DNA of 64,000 nt, from contig JAIUSX010000097.1 in assembly GCA_026573805.1 (NCBI GenBank), forward strand, positions 7,378,001 through 7,442,000, in the 5' to 3' direction. Positions 46,640 through 58,499 of this stretch are shown one piece after another. The notes beneath the pieces were generated by a model. It was not told the origin of the DNA. It worked only from the letters and a program-made list of their open reading frames with translations, and made no database searches. A program made the position numbers and the translations under genes. Position 1 is the stretch's first letter. Each line of letters starts with the position of its first letter. The stretch comes from Hesperophylax magnus (taxonomy: Eukaryota > Arthropoda > Insecta > Trichoptera > Limnephilidae).

Positions 46640-46897
46640 AAAGGGACGCTTAGATGGTTTGGGTGTGTAGCGCGAATGAGCGAAGAAAGGAGAATATATG
46701 ATGCGAATGCGAATGGTAGCAGAAGTTGGGGACGCCCGAGGAAGACATGGCACGATCAAGTGAATCAGATACTCGAGTCGGACCATGTCAAGAGTCAGAA
46801 TAATAGAAGAGTATGTATGAATGTGAATGAGGTCAGAAGTGTGTGCTAAGACCGAGTTGTTTGGCGGTCCGTCCTCTCTGCCTACCCCTACGGGTAA
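46640..46897 (+). pseudogene. RTE/jockey-type LINE ORF, C-terminal end
   Basis: Reads KGTLRWFGCVARMSEERRIY then WGRPRKTWHDQVNQILESDH and VKSQNNRRVCMNVNEVRSVC, a TAA where Lys is usual, then DRVVWRSVLSAYPYG and the natural stop at 46895. This C-terminal block is common in arthropod LINE ORFs. It has a single nonsense change and no frameshift, so it is young compared with its relatives at 28.2, 36.4 and 37.3 kb. Confidence 0.72.
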
Positions 46898-47576
46898 ACA
46901 CGTGGCGTAATGATTAGTTATGATTTTGTGTTTAATTTGGAGACCTCCCAAATATTTTGTTATAACTCCATGATAATTCAATTTTTCATTAATTAAGCCC
47001 CACATTATGTTTGTAATATCGGGTGACCATCATTTAGAGATTCGAAGTCCCGAACGGTTGAGAAGTTTAATTACGACGTAAAAAAGATTTGATTTTACTT
47101 TATTTTATAAATTGCTTCTTCTCTCTAGGAACTCGTTCAATATACATAAATAAAACCTAAATCGATACTTCTGATCATAATTAAAACTTGAAAGAAATAG
47201 ACCCGAGATACACAAAGCTTATATAGGTATCTTTATTTGAAGATTGGCATTAACAAGTTACGTTTTTCTATTATCATGCCAGTGTGATATTATTATTTTA
47301 CAATACCATCCAAGCAGTCGTGACTATTTTAAAACGGTTGATATTGAGCTGAAAATATTTCGCATTAAACAAAATCTTGATATCACTTTTCTAAACCGGC
47401 ACTAAATTCTTTGGATAATGGACCACGACTAGAAGATACCTATTAGACAAAGAGAAGCCATTCAAAATATTAGAAGATTTGAAAGACAGCTTTTGTTTCT
47501 ACGAGATACCTTCCGATTATTGTTTATTGTGTATTTACTCCAGTACTTACCTATATCGCTTACCGCTCCAAGCGTC
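46898..47576. other. Intergenic or 5' intronic stretch
   Basis: No recognised feature. Confidence 0.45.
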
Positions 47577-47825
47577 GCACAAGTAGGTCAAAAGTAATGT
47601 CATAATGTGACTGTGCCATAATTTTTGCAAATGGCGTCAAATGTTTAGATATTTTATAGACAGATAAAGAATTAGTTGACAACAAGAAGCCTGAATTTCT
47701 TCGTCGCCCTGCACCATGTGACATTTTGCTGAGCGTCTCGAGAAAAACTTCAAATAAAGTTTTCGTAAATACAGAACCCTTTTTTTTCAATTCACATTAT
47801 GACATTACTTTTGCCCCACCGTGTA
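47577..47825. mobile_element. Mariner-like MITE, 249 bp
   Basis: Ends of about 33 bp are inverted: CAAAAGTAATGTCATAATGTG near 47825 (minus strand) and AAAAGTAATGTCATAATGTGA at 47590-47610. Flanked by TA on the right side. The 76-codon ORF inside (47560-47790, minus) shows no known domain. Confidence 0.72.
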
Positions 47826-50800
47826 TAATGTTTCGTCAGTATTCATAATTTCTCTTGTGGCTGTAAAAACGTTGATATTCTCTAGACAACCGTTGTGCAA
47901 TATTCTCCTGACAGGGCTTGCTGCTCGCTACTCCGTAACTTGCATATCCTGGGGAATGGTATCGCTTACGAGCTAGTAACTCCTCGGTAGTGCCTTCAGA
48001 GAAATAGAGTAAAGAGGTATGAGGTAAGTGCGACCGACTTACTAAGTTATGCACTTCTATAAGTTATCCGGTCCTCTGGGCGATCCCCGTCTGTTAGATT
48101 TCTTTAACCGTGAACGTATGGCAATTGATGGGATTTTGAATAGAATCGTGTTGCACCGTATAATTCATCACTTTAACTAACATATAATGTTCGAACAGGA
48201 GGTAAAATGATTAAATTCTTTATTTCAACGTTTAACATGAATCTTTTCAGAGTTCGTGCACATCTGCGATCTTAAATACAATATTACTATAACTACATTC
48301 CGGTAATTTTATGATACGCGTTGAAAATTTGTCTACTCTTTTGAATGACATCTATAAACATTCTAATTTATATGCAAATTTTCGATTAAACCAACGAACC
48401 CCAAAAACGAATTATTTTTCGATTCGCGGGGACAATTGAACGTTTCTATATGTTCTTTTGAGAAAGACCGAAAACCATAATTAATATGTAAGTGGAATGA
48501 AAATTAGACGGTTATATTATAGCTGAACAGCTTTTCACTCACAAAGGCAATATTTTTATTTCCATTCTGCATTTAAACGTTAATTTAACCAAACTGTTGA
48601 GAAGAACGATTAGAATAAAGATAAATAGTCAGTTAGCATCAAAGGAGCCAAGAGCGAGTTGCTGGAAGTTGGAGGGTTAGGGTAGTAAGACGCTGCGCTA
48701 GACCAGTGGTAATCTCACGGCTTGATTCAGAGGCAGCCGATATCTAAACCAATAACGGATTGCCCCCGGCGGCAATCACGGGAATAATAATTATGGTACC
48801 CCGAGCAACCCGATACCATCGAACGGTTGCCAGAGCTGCCTCTACCTCCGACTACCTTTGCCTCTACCTTTGGCTACCTTTGCTTCAGCTTCGCCTCTAG
48901 CTCTGCTTCTCCCTTTGCATCCATCTTTTGGTCCCGAAGTTTGCGGTTAGGTTTCTGGTTGGGGAACGGTAAAAGGTCTAATCAACTGGCATAAAATCAA
49001 TCGCATTATGGAATAAAGATGATATTCCATAACAATGAGTTGTTCTTCAGAGTAATTGCTATATTCATTGTCAAAAAATATCCAGAAAATGTGATAGCTT
49101 CTACCACATTTAAATGATAATGATTTTCAACTGTGTGGTTGAATGGTGAGAATGCTGAGATGATCATTGTCCGTCGCTGAGTTAATACCCATTACTGTTT
49201 GCGGTAATGAAACCTCAAGGAAAAGACACGTTCTGGCGGCATAAAAAAGCCAACAACAATACCAACAGTTTAACGTCAATTCGGCTCATAGCGGTTTTGC
49301 TATAAATTGTAAATAAAAATTAGTATGTTTCATTAAAAAATTGCAATATTTTACTTGGAATATTCTTACCGAAACGAAAACGCAAACGATTGTAAAATAA
49401 ATACAAGATTGTTCTGTAATTGACGGCAGTTAATCAATTTAAAACATAATGGTATTTCTCATTTGACTTCGAGTTAGGATGTTCTAACACATAGAATATA
49501 AATAAGTTAATGTGTAATTTTCATTTCATATTTCGGCGCTTCAAGTCTGAGTGATATGATTTCCAATGACTTTACAAAAATTAGCTGTCGTAACGTAATG
49601 ATAACTTAATAAATAACAAGTCATAATCCTAATTGGTCGTAATTCAAAAGCCAATATATTATTTACTACAAAATGACTTAGTGTCACTGATAGCTATGGT
49701 GTCACTATTGATATCCTATTTCAAAACACATTGACACACAATTAATATCTAACAGTTTATTTGATATATTGTATAGGTTTCGTTGTCAGCATGGTCATAA
49801 ATACGAGTGCAGGAAACAAGATATTTCGCCACAAGGGAAGTTTTGTTAATAATAATTATAATTCAGGCCGTAAATACGAAGGCCGTCACATGACGTAGAG
49901 GTTGACCGCTGACTGACAGTATCCTTATACGAAAGCTCGTTACGGTGGGTATATCTTTAATAAATTTGCAAATAAATAATATTACTTATTATGGCAATTA
50001 TAATTTAAATGGTGGCAATTTTATATTTTTATTCATTAATCCATAGTGTAATCATCTCAGAGTGAAGATACCTAGATACAGACACAACTAACCAAATGTT
50101 TCCGAAACTTTTATATAACCGAGGGACGAGATACGTTTCAAATCTGTCCTTCCTCTTTCAAAAGTCATCACTCTCCACTCCATCCAATTGAGACCATGTA
50201 TTAATAATATTCGGTATGCCATAAACCCCTTGGCAACTAGAGGTAAAACGACAACAACAAAATTTCACATTCGAAATACTTCATTAATATGGCGGTATTT
50301 TAAAATTCTGTGAAACGGTAAAAAAAAATAAGACAAACACTACGCGAATATAGGTAATAATCATAACTTCAGCCTGACCAGTTTTCGCCACAATTTACCG
50401 CGGTCGTGGGATGTTACATTTATATTTTCAATGTGCCCATTATGAAAATTACTTAATACATACCAACTAAATAAAGCCTCACTGATAAATGCAATCTTTT
50501 AAAGCGATTCAATTTTCTCTAATCTGTTTTTCTAAGGAATCAGAAAGTAGCGTACATACCGTTAGTATCGTAGGCCAACGCCATCGAATTAAATGTTCGA
50601 AAGCCAATCATTTTCGTATCTCAAAGATATCGTCATCTATATCGTCATATCGTCAAATATCGAAGTTATACATATGTTTTAATTAAATAAAACGCCATTT
50701 CGAAAAGTGGACAAAGTTTCAAAAGTTTAGGCAAAGGATAAATTGATTTACTGTTACTATGAAAATTATATCATTCCATGTATTTTCGTATAGATACAGT

Positions 50801-53195
50801 AAGCTAATGTCAGCTTCATCGAATGTCATTGTTCAAAACATTTAGGTGTTTTAAATGCCAAAATGACGGCTGACAACTGACAGTTTGCTTGTGGCAAAAA
50901 TTCGTTCAGCACCAGCTCCACGCCAAAAAGTTTCGACGCCGAACAATGTACTCCCTCGTGAATAGGGCTATATCGGTTACGGTTGATATGACTATCTACC
51001 TTACTCTGTTTGTAGTGGATATACCAATAAATTAAACGGCAATCAGCACATTTACAACTACTTCTGCTGCCCGTACATTTTGCATTATAATAGTAGTTAA
51101 TAGACATGGTCCGCTAGAGACTAGATTTGTATATATCTGTTCTGCTTAGTCCGATATTATTTTCAATATGTACTATTGGTCATAATGTATCTACATAAGA
51201 TGTTATTTCAATTACCCTGATAGTGAACGGCCAATCTTATGTAAATGTTCACATAAATCTAATGCCTATTACATAATAAATCAAATTACTATAATCCAAA
51301 TAGCATAATAACAAAGCGTTACTTGAAGATTTGACGATGCTTTTAAGTAAGCCATTATTATTTTGAATGCAGAACAGAACAGATGTCCAATTAAAGTAAA
51401 ACATTCCGATGCCACTTCAAAGCTTTTATTCTAAATCATCCTGATAGCACTATGTTTTTGCACTCGACACTTACAAGACTTTTAATAGTACTTAAACTTC
51501 AAATTGCTGGCTTTGAAATTGCAGTAAAAACTATTCCGACCGGATATTGACGTCGGAAGCATTTCTTTATCTCAAACGATTTATTTGGGTACGAAGAAAA
51601 GACGCTCCATACTTAAAGCAAAAAACAAGGTGCAATTATAAAGGCGAGCTAATGAGAAGGAGAAACGTTCGGGAGTTATTTATTGCAAACGCCCTGTTCT
51701 GTTCGGGCCAACCTACACCGTGTGTGGATTTCGGATGGATCCTAAAATTAACATTCCAAACTAAAAACTGTCTAATTGTACATGCATAATATTTTACGTA
51801 TGTACGTACAATTTATGTTCTTGTAAAGAACATAAATTATAACTAAAACTTTCATATTTGTTAACGTAATATTTAGGGCTGGTTGAATTTGATTCTTGAA
51901 CATTAACTTTTAAGCAATTTTAATTGCCTTTGTAGTAAGAAGACAGTTAATCTAATAGGTTATGCAAAATTATTGCAATGAAGCGAATGATTTCTTACAC
52001 ATATCTGCTAATTATGTGGGTTTCATTCCAACCCTTCTATAATGATAAAAATTAATCTCGGTTATGATGAAATCAATTCTCGGTCGCCGCCAGCCGATAT
52101 ACAGAGTTCAGGATCATAAACAATGCATGTGGATGTAAGAATCAATACACGAATACGGCCCGTGCTTCATGCCATGCTACCCGAGGTGGGTAAAGGTAAA
52201 GAGTAAGGAGTGCACAAGAGGCCATGCATCATTCGCCTTTTTCAAAGTGAACCGGGCCGCGGGGGGCAGGACTCGATGGGAACAAATAACACAACTATAC
52301 CATCAATATTTACTAAACTGGAGAACTTAACAATAAAAAAGAAATGAAATGAATCAGCTATCGATTCGATTCTGATGAATCACGCTATAATAGTGACGGG
52401 GTTATTAACCAATTATTTTTGGTTGTGACAAATACATACAGGTTGTATATTTAAGGTAATACAAATTAGGTAGTTAGTAAAATTTTGGTTTGAGTGAAAA
52501 TTTAACCCTAGTTGTGTCAGACCGATTTTTTGTGGTTTCGTTGTATAGGTGTCTATCCACCTACGTTATTCAAGTCAACTGATGAATATTTAATTTGAGT
52601 ATTTTTTAACACAACATGCCATAGTAAAAGATCAAAGATTAGGGTGTATGTTTCTATGTTTCGTGATGTGTATTTATTTGTATACATATTATATCAATCG
52701 TATATGTGTGTTTAGAATTCTTTTTTTATTACCATAAATTCATGCATAATGCCGCTTCAAAATATCCCCTATGCCAAGGCATATGAGGCAATAAAATATT
52801 CAAACAGGCCCAGACGATCCCATGCATCGAACTATTAAACAAAAGATTGTACTTCTTTTTGCCTTTTTGGAAGAATTTCAATGAGGAGGGATACTTTCGT
52901 TTTATTTTCCGAGTTGAGATATAAATTAGTTATTCAAATTAGATGGCAAGAACGGAGAAGACGAAATGAACCAATATTATCTGATACTAATTGGAAACGT
53001 CTAAACAAAAGTTGACTTCTCCTTGTGGCAAAAGGATTGAGCGATGTTTCTGACTATTGGAATTTCTGTTTTTTTTTAAGATTTAAAAGGATTGAAAATT
53101 TCAATACAATTATTAAATTTGTCTTCTCTTACTAGGTATAAATACAGATCTTTTAGAGTAGTAATAGTATACATACCCATGTCACTTTATTTTCC
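47826..53195. other. Long stretch with little recognisable content
   Basis: A degenerate pyrimidine-rich run (about 48838-48925, CTACCTTTGCCT-like words) and a 13-bp hairpin at 51809-51836 (AATTTATGTTCTT) stand out. ORFs are short, overlapping and without domains. No gene supported. Confidence 0.45.
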
Positions 53196-53197
53196 GT

Positions 53198-53272
53198 AAA
53201 AAAAATAAAAATAAAAAAAATAAAAAATAAAAAAAAAATAATAAAAAAAATAATAAAATAAAAATAAATAAA
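53198..53272. repeat. A-rich low-complexity tract
   Basis: About 75 bp of AAAAT/AATAA words on the plus strand. Confidence 0.85.
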
Positions 53273-53363
53273 GTTGGTTGTTTCAGGTGAAAAAAATATA
53301 ACAAGCAGTAATTATTGAATGAAACACTAGTAAATATTGAATTATTTCGCGGATAAGAGATAA

Positions 53364-53436
53364 GCCGCCATAGCTCAGTGGTCAGAGCTGTCGACCGGAA
53401 ATCGAAAGGACACGGGTTCAAGTCCCGTTGGCGTCA
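53364..53436 (+). ncRNA. tRNA-like sequence, probable SINE head or tRNA pseudogene
   Basis: CCGCCATAGCTCAGTGGTC and the B box GGGTTCAAGTCCC fold as a cloverleaf: acceptor stem with one mismatch, D stem GCTC/GAGC, T stem ACGGG/CCCGT. The anticodon stem has a mismatch and position 33 is C instead of T, and the loop would read GGA, a Ser anticodon, without the long variable arm of tRNA-Ser. So a working tRNA gene is unlikely. Confidence 0.6.
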
Positions 53437-53720
53437 TGTATCTTTTATCAGGAGATGTTTCAATGTGGATGAGTGTTTCAGGCTAATAATTATTGCTTAT
53501 AAAATAATTATTTTCCGTGGTTCGATTTCCGTTGTAACATTGTAACGCACAAATATTACTTCGATGGACCTTACGAAAATTTTAAGAATTCTTTAAGCAT
53601 AACACAAAATTATGATATAAAATAATTCTCCTCGTTAACGTTTACATGAATAATTTTTTTTGGTTTTTCGGATATTTAAGTGTTTGTATATTGTTTAAAG
53701 ATGTGGGTAACTGTAGTTCC

Positions 53721-53768
53721 AATTATTTCCCAGGCACTGGTCCTGGGACCAGTGCCTGGGAAATAATT
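53721..53768. repeat. Perfect hairpin, 23-bp arms, 2-base loop
   Basis: Left arm 53721-53743 and right arm 53746-53768 are exact reverse complements around TG. The inner part CCCAGGCACTGGTCC is GC-rich in an AT-rich region. Confidence 0.92.
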
Positions 53769-55890
53769 ACTATACTTAATATACAATAATGAAATAATTA
53801 ATTATGGATTGCATAATTTTCAACATTCAAATAAAGTTTTTCTTAGTGAGAATACGCTAAATGAGTATCTTAGATAATATTGTATAATACATACGTTCTA
53901 GAATACAAATATTGTACATAATCATCAATCCTTGAATAATTTAAAGCGGCATTAATTTGTTAAAGAATTTGTTTTCAACTTGAGACGCCTCGTTTAATTT
54001 GTGTACCGTTATAAAGTGTACAAATATTTATTGAGACATCTTCACATCTCTGCACAAACAGACCATCTTACAAGATAATACCTTCTGGCGACGAGAGACG
54101 AGATGCGAGACAAGACACGTCCCAAAAAGCACCGCCGCGCGCACAAGAACTTTATCTCACAAGTGGTAACAAGTGAATGCAGCAATTAATTGAAGTGTAA
54201 AATTGTCTTAGCACGGTACTGCCCCCCTTGCAGATAATATCGCAGCATCAGAGTAGGTCCTGTAATACATCTACATACTATCTATCCAGTGTGCTCTGAA
54301 GAGACTGAAATATCGTATTTAAACAGAAAGAGAATTGTGGTTCAGTCGGTGCGATAAATCACCCGCAGTGGTAGTACCTACCTACTTACGAGTGGATACT
54401 GAATACTGACGCGCCGCGATTATGATTTACAACTTTTCTGCGAAAACGCGTTATTACTCTTGGCTGCGAGTCACGCTTTTTTTTAAATTAAGCAATTTTA
54501 ACAACTAACTTTTAAGTAGAATTTCCAAAGCGGCCAGAGATCAATACGGCGAGTTGTGTTCGGAGTTTTGAGTTAATTGCCAAGCACACTGCGAGAAACG
54601 TGAAGGAACAGTAAACTTATCAAATATGGATGTGTATTTATTGATTTTCCTTCGTGTTTGAAATCTCAACAAATTTCTATGAATTTTCGACCATAGTCGC
54701 TGCAAGCGTTTTATTGTTTGATGAAATTTATAGACGAGTTGATCCGAGCCGATTTGAATACCCGCATCTATAGTTTATTTTATGGTATATTTATTTTGTA
54801 TTACACATAAAACCTACCAACAGGTTTATTTTTTGTCTTCTTTAATGTTATACTATTCCTGTTAAATCCCCGTGTATAAACATTACCTATCTATAAAAGC
54901 TTCTGACAATACTTTCAGAGTTATTTTAAGTTTTTTACTACCTTATGGTATGACTCGTGACGGCAGTGATTGCCGAAACTGGTTGGCAATATTGGCATAC
55001 CCATAAAAAAATATTTAAACAGAATAGTTAAAAATGACGTAGGTACGAGTACATTGATTTGAGTACGTCGAAAAATTTTAGTGGTCAGAGCACTTCCCCG
55101 CAAGAAAGAAATCCTGGGTTAAGATCCTTTACATTTTTCGTGCAAGATTTGTAAACATTATATTTAATATATAGGTACGAGTATAGGCATCAAAAATCAT
55201 AAAATTACTTAATAGTCCCGATTAAAAACTTTTTAACGCACACATACTATATACAGTGATGCACATAGGAAATTAATGTTTAGTACCTATACAGTTGTAC
55301 TGAAATGATCGTGCAAGTTCTAACGTGTAACAAAATAAAATTCATTGTCAAAATATCCACATTTGGAACCGTAAACTTCATGTTTGTGAAGTCGTATACT
55401 TTTAATGGAATATCAAAGAAGTGAGAAGCGTAGATCTGTGGCGGCTTTATGGCGGATGTCTCAACAAGTCTACGAACACAGTTTTATGTGCAATTCGATG
55501 TAAATATTTGCCCATATGTAATAAGTTTATGTCCCATACCAAAACATCCACAAAGATACAATGTGTCCACATCGTATGATGACAAACATCACCAAGCCAC
55601 TGAGACACTAATGTGCGCACTATTAACTTCTAGTTACAAGTTACTGCCGAATATCTGGATATATTATTCAGTGACTTTTATTATATCGTTACTCAGAGAC
55701 ACTCGGCCGTTAGTAGGTTTATGTAATGAAAACTTCACATTACAAACTAGCTGTCATTATAGTCGGAAGGTTTATGTATTCTACTTCATCTTTAGAAAAT
55801 ATTTACTTTATGTCCTAATAAAGCTTACCGTAACGAAAGAAGAAAATATGCCATATGCTGTATTGTATACTTTTATTTTATTTTATTATT
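53769..55890. other. Stretch with a GC-richer island
   Basis: 54050-54620 is richer in G and C than its neighbours and has an initiator-like TTCAGTCGG at about 54341. It could be a promoter or non-coding first exon, but I cannot support this further. The 168-codon ORF at 55449 runs into repeat sequence and has no domain. Confidence 0.4.
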
Positions 55891-55892
55891 TA

Positions 55893-56600
55893 CTAGCTGC
55901 ACCCCGCCACGCTTTGCTGTGGCTCAGTCTGTCTGTTCAGAGAGAGAAACAATAGGGTGTGTTGCTTTTACCTCCAACAGATGGCACTGTTTTTAAAAAT
56001 AGTATATTTTTACCTGTCACAAGAGACATCTTCATAATATATTAAAAAAATCACGTTTCACTGTGTTCCGAACCTGTGAAACTGCCCAACTGATTTCAAT
56101 GAAATTTTATGAATGTGTGTGGTAGGTTCAAGCTTGAAATATAGGATAGTTTTGGACCCAAAAATACATACAACCACAAATTTTCTTCTTCTTCCTTACA
56201 CCATCTCCCCATCAATATTTTTTAAAACGATTTTAAGCTTTTTATATAGGAAAAAAGGGACGTAGGTAATTCATCGATGTGAACAAATCTATTGACATCG
56301 CTTATAGAGAAAATACCACACCCAAACATCGTTTCGTTGTCAGTACTGATTTTTTCCCTGAAAATGCAACGATGTTTGAGTGTGGTATTTTCTCTGTATT
56401 CGTAATACAGATGTCAATACATTGAAGGCGGTCTGTGGCAGGACAACGTCTGCTCGGGCCCACTAGTAGTCATATGAAAATATACGCGTATTAAAATACA
56501 ACGTCGTGTAAAAATTTCAAAGCAATCAGTGAAGTACTTTCGGAGATTTAAGATTTTTAACAAACGAATATTAACATTTTTATTTATATATATATAGATT
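55893..56600 (+). mobile_element. RTE-derived non-autonomous repeat (CTAGCTGCACCCCG...TATATATAGAT type)
   Basis: Begins TACTAGCTGCACCCCGCCAC and ends near TATATATATATAGATT, the boundaries of a repeat widespread in arthropod genomes and linked to RTE LINE 3' ends. Near the end TTTCAAAGCAATCAGTGAAG then TACTTTCGGAGATTTAAG is its typical 3' section. A MITE-like inverted repeat is nested within at 56280-56440. Confidence 0.62.
56280..56440. mobile_element. Nested MITE-like inverted repeat
   Basis: TTGACATCG..., AGAGAAAATACCACACC and AAACATCGTT on the left recur in reverse complement on the right (AACGATGTTTGAGTGTGG, TATTTTCTCTGTATTC). Arms about 55 bp around a short centre. Confidence 0.7.
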
Positions 56601-56931
56601 ACATTTGTTTACATACGCATATTACGATCTTAAAAACAGTACCAATGATACAAGAGAATATTTTATACCTTACTACAAGTTAAATTAATAAAGCAATGAC
56701 AGGTTGCAAAAAAACGCACATCAGTAACATTATAATTTCTGAGCAAGGAATTGATGAAATTCATGCCATATCATAAGTTTTTCTAGTTGCAGTGTTGTCC
56801 ACCCCTAATGAATGTGAGGCTATACACGAAAGTAGATCATTCTAAATTTTCAATCCAAAGCAATATTTTGTCAATATCGTGCACAGTGTGTTTTATTTTA
56901 TTTTAATTAAATGTGTACAAGTGTTAACACT

Positions 56932-57030
56932 AATAATATTTGGATGATTTTTGTAGCGCCGTTTTTGTGCAAAATCAACTCAAGGGCGCTGAACACACAT
57001 ATAATATATTTCTATCTTATTACTATAGAC
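56932..57030 (-). mobile_element. 3' tail of the L2/CR1-like LINE
   Basis: AATAATATTTGG then GTAGCGCCGTTTTTGTGCAA and CAAGGGCGCT in reverse orientation, with matches to the 31.8-kb copy. The tandem array at 57047 lies immediately on its inner side. Confidence 0.73.
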
Positions 57031-57046
57031 TAATTAAAACAATTAA

Positions 57047-57272
57047 TTAAACAGACTATTCAAACTATTATCAATTATCAAACTATTGTCAATTATCAAA
57101 CTATTATCAATTATCAATCTATTATCAATTATCAAACTATTGTCAATTATCAAACTATTATCAATTATCAATCTATTATCAATTATCAAACTATTGTCAA
57201 TTATCAAACTATTATCAATTATCAATCTATTATCAATTATCAAACTATTGTCAATTATCAAACTATTATAAT
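57047..57272. repeat. 18-bp tandem array with 54-bp higher-order period
   Basis: The unit CAAACTATTATCAATTAT occurs about 12 times. Three variants (ATTATC, ATTGTC, and CAATCTATT) recur in fixed order, giving a 54-bp superunit repeated about four times. On both strands it happens to stay open as a six-residue repeat; I do not regard it as coding. Confidence 0.93.
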
Positions 57273-57280
57273 ATGTCTTG

Positions 57281-57592
57281 TCGGGTCGATATTAGCTTGC
57301 CAGATTTGCAGACTGCCTATTCCAACGAACCGAATGCTCGTGATGATACTGATAATGCCAAATAAATTATTCTGTAAAAAATATTGTTGTATTATTATTA
57401 TTAGTATTACTAACTTATTTTTTTCATTAATAGGTAACTATGTATAATTTTCAGTGACATTTTTAATAGTTTTTCATGCTATGCAGTTATGAATTTGCTA
57501 CACTGAAACGGTTATATTGAGAGCTTTTATCGTGGAAACGAGTCAATACAACGTAGGTAAATATTAATTGGCATGATAAGATTAATTTCATA
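57281..57592. other. Short spacer between array and SINE
   Basis: AT-rich with an ATT microsatellite near 57385-57405. Nothing else seen. Confidence 0.5.
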
Positions 57593-57927
57593 ACTAACTG
57601 GCAATCTGGAGGTTACGGGTTCAATTGCCGGCGTACGCAAATAATTTGTATGTGATAAATATGTGTTTTACGCGATGAAATCATTTAAAAAAATATTACG
57701 AGTGGAAAATACTCTCAGTATCGCCCTGGTGTAAAACCACCAATCAGTAATGAAACTTTGCTTGATATGGTTTAAGCCGTGTTTGGTGACCAGTTCTGAA
57801 TAGCCAGGTACTTCTCTACCTTCCTTCCCCCTATCGCATTCCCCCCACCACTACTCTTAGCCTCACAACATATCCCAAATAGGGGATGCCATAGTCTCAC
57901 TGGCCCCAGATGGTTGGGAGAAGTTTT
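57593..57927 (+). mobile_element. SINE, copy C (partial tRNA head)
   Basis: Starts with the second half of a tRNA-like head (GGTTACGGGTTCAATTGCCG, then GCGTACGC), then the shared body CAGTATCGCCCTGGTGTAAA, TTTGGTGACCAGTTCTGAAT, GGGGATGCCATAGTCTCACT. The head matches that of the 63.8-kb copy (GCGTGCGC) rather than that of the 12.6- and 27.1-kb copies. Confidence 0.76.
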
Positions 57928-58499
57928 TAATAATTAAATCGTTTATTTTTTTCTTACGTTTTAAACTTTTCCCATACCTTTTTTGCGGTTAAAAATATAA
58001 AACTTTTTCAGACTCATACTTTTACAATTTTAATTCGTGTTTATGGAATATTTTGTGAAGTTACTATTGAAAAAAATTAATGATATCTGTAATTTTGGTT
58101 GTGTTATAAAAATATTTATTTATCTTAATACAGTGTCTGAGTAAATGTATAGTCGCCAACTTCCAAGCCAGGGGGAGGGGAGTAGCTTACATGGTAGGAA
58201 CAAAGAAATTATCACAATAAACTAAAAATATTTACATAAAAGCTGTTATTGTAATATTTTTGTCGATGGGTACTTATTTGTCTATTTTTTATGCTTCCGA
58301 TTTTGTTGTCCGGGTTAAATCTTCCCCATAGGAAAAACTAAACCCTTCCACTCACTTTTCCACAAATGATCAGCTAGTCAATCAACACTATGCAAGTGCA
58401 TTACATAAGTAAAATAAATACAAAACAATACAAGAACAACAACACGTCAACTCACCAGAGATCAAATGGGAAAAAAAAATTCACCGACTCCAGATATTT
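57928..58499. other. Probable 3' UTR of the RLE-type element and flank
   Basis: No ORF. The element 3' end could not be placed; A/T-rich tracts at 58460-58490 lie just after the stop codon. The rest has no recognised feature. Confidence 0.45.

Noticed and set aside
53364..53436. Functional tRNA gene
   Set aside because: C at position 33, mismatched stems and a Ser-type anticodon without long variable arm; better seen as a tRNA-derived SINE head or pseudogene.
55449..55955. 168-codon ORF as a membrane protein gene
   Set aside because: No domain, AT-driven hydrophobic composition, and its last 20 codons run into a known type of dispersed repeat.
57043..57271. ORFs encoding six-residue repeats on both strands
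   Set aside because: They follow purely from the 18-bp tandem unit, whose length is a multiple of three; open on both strands, no context for a gene.
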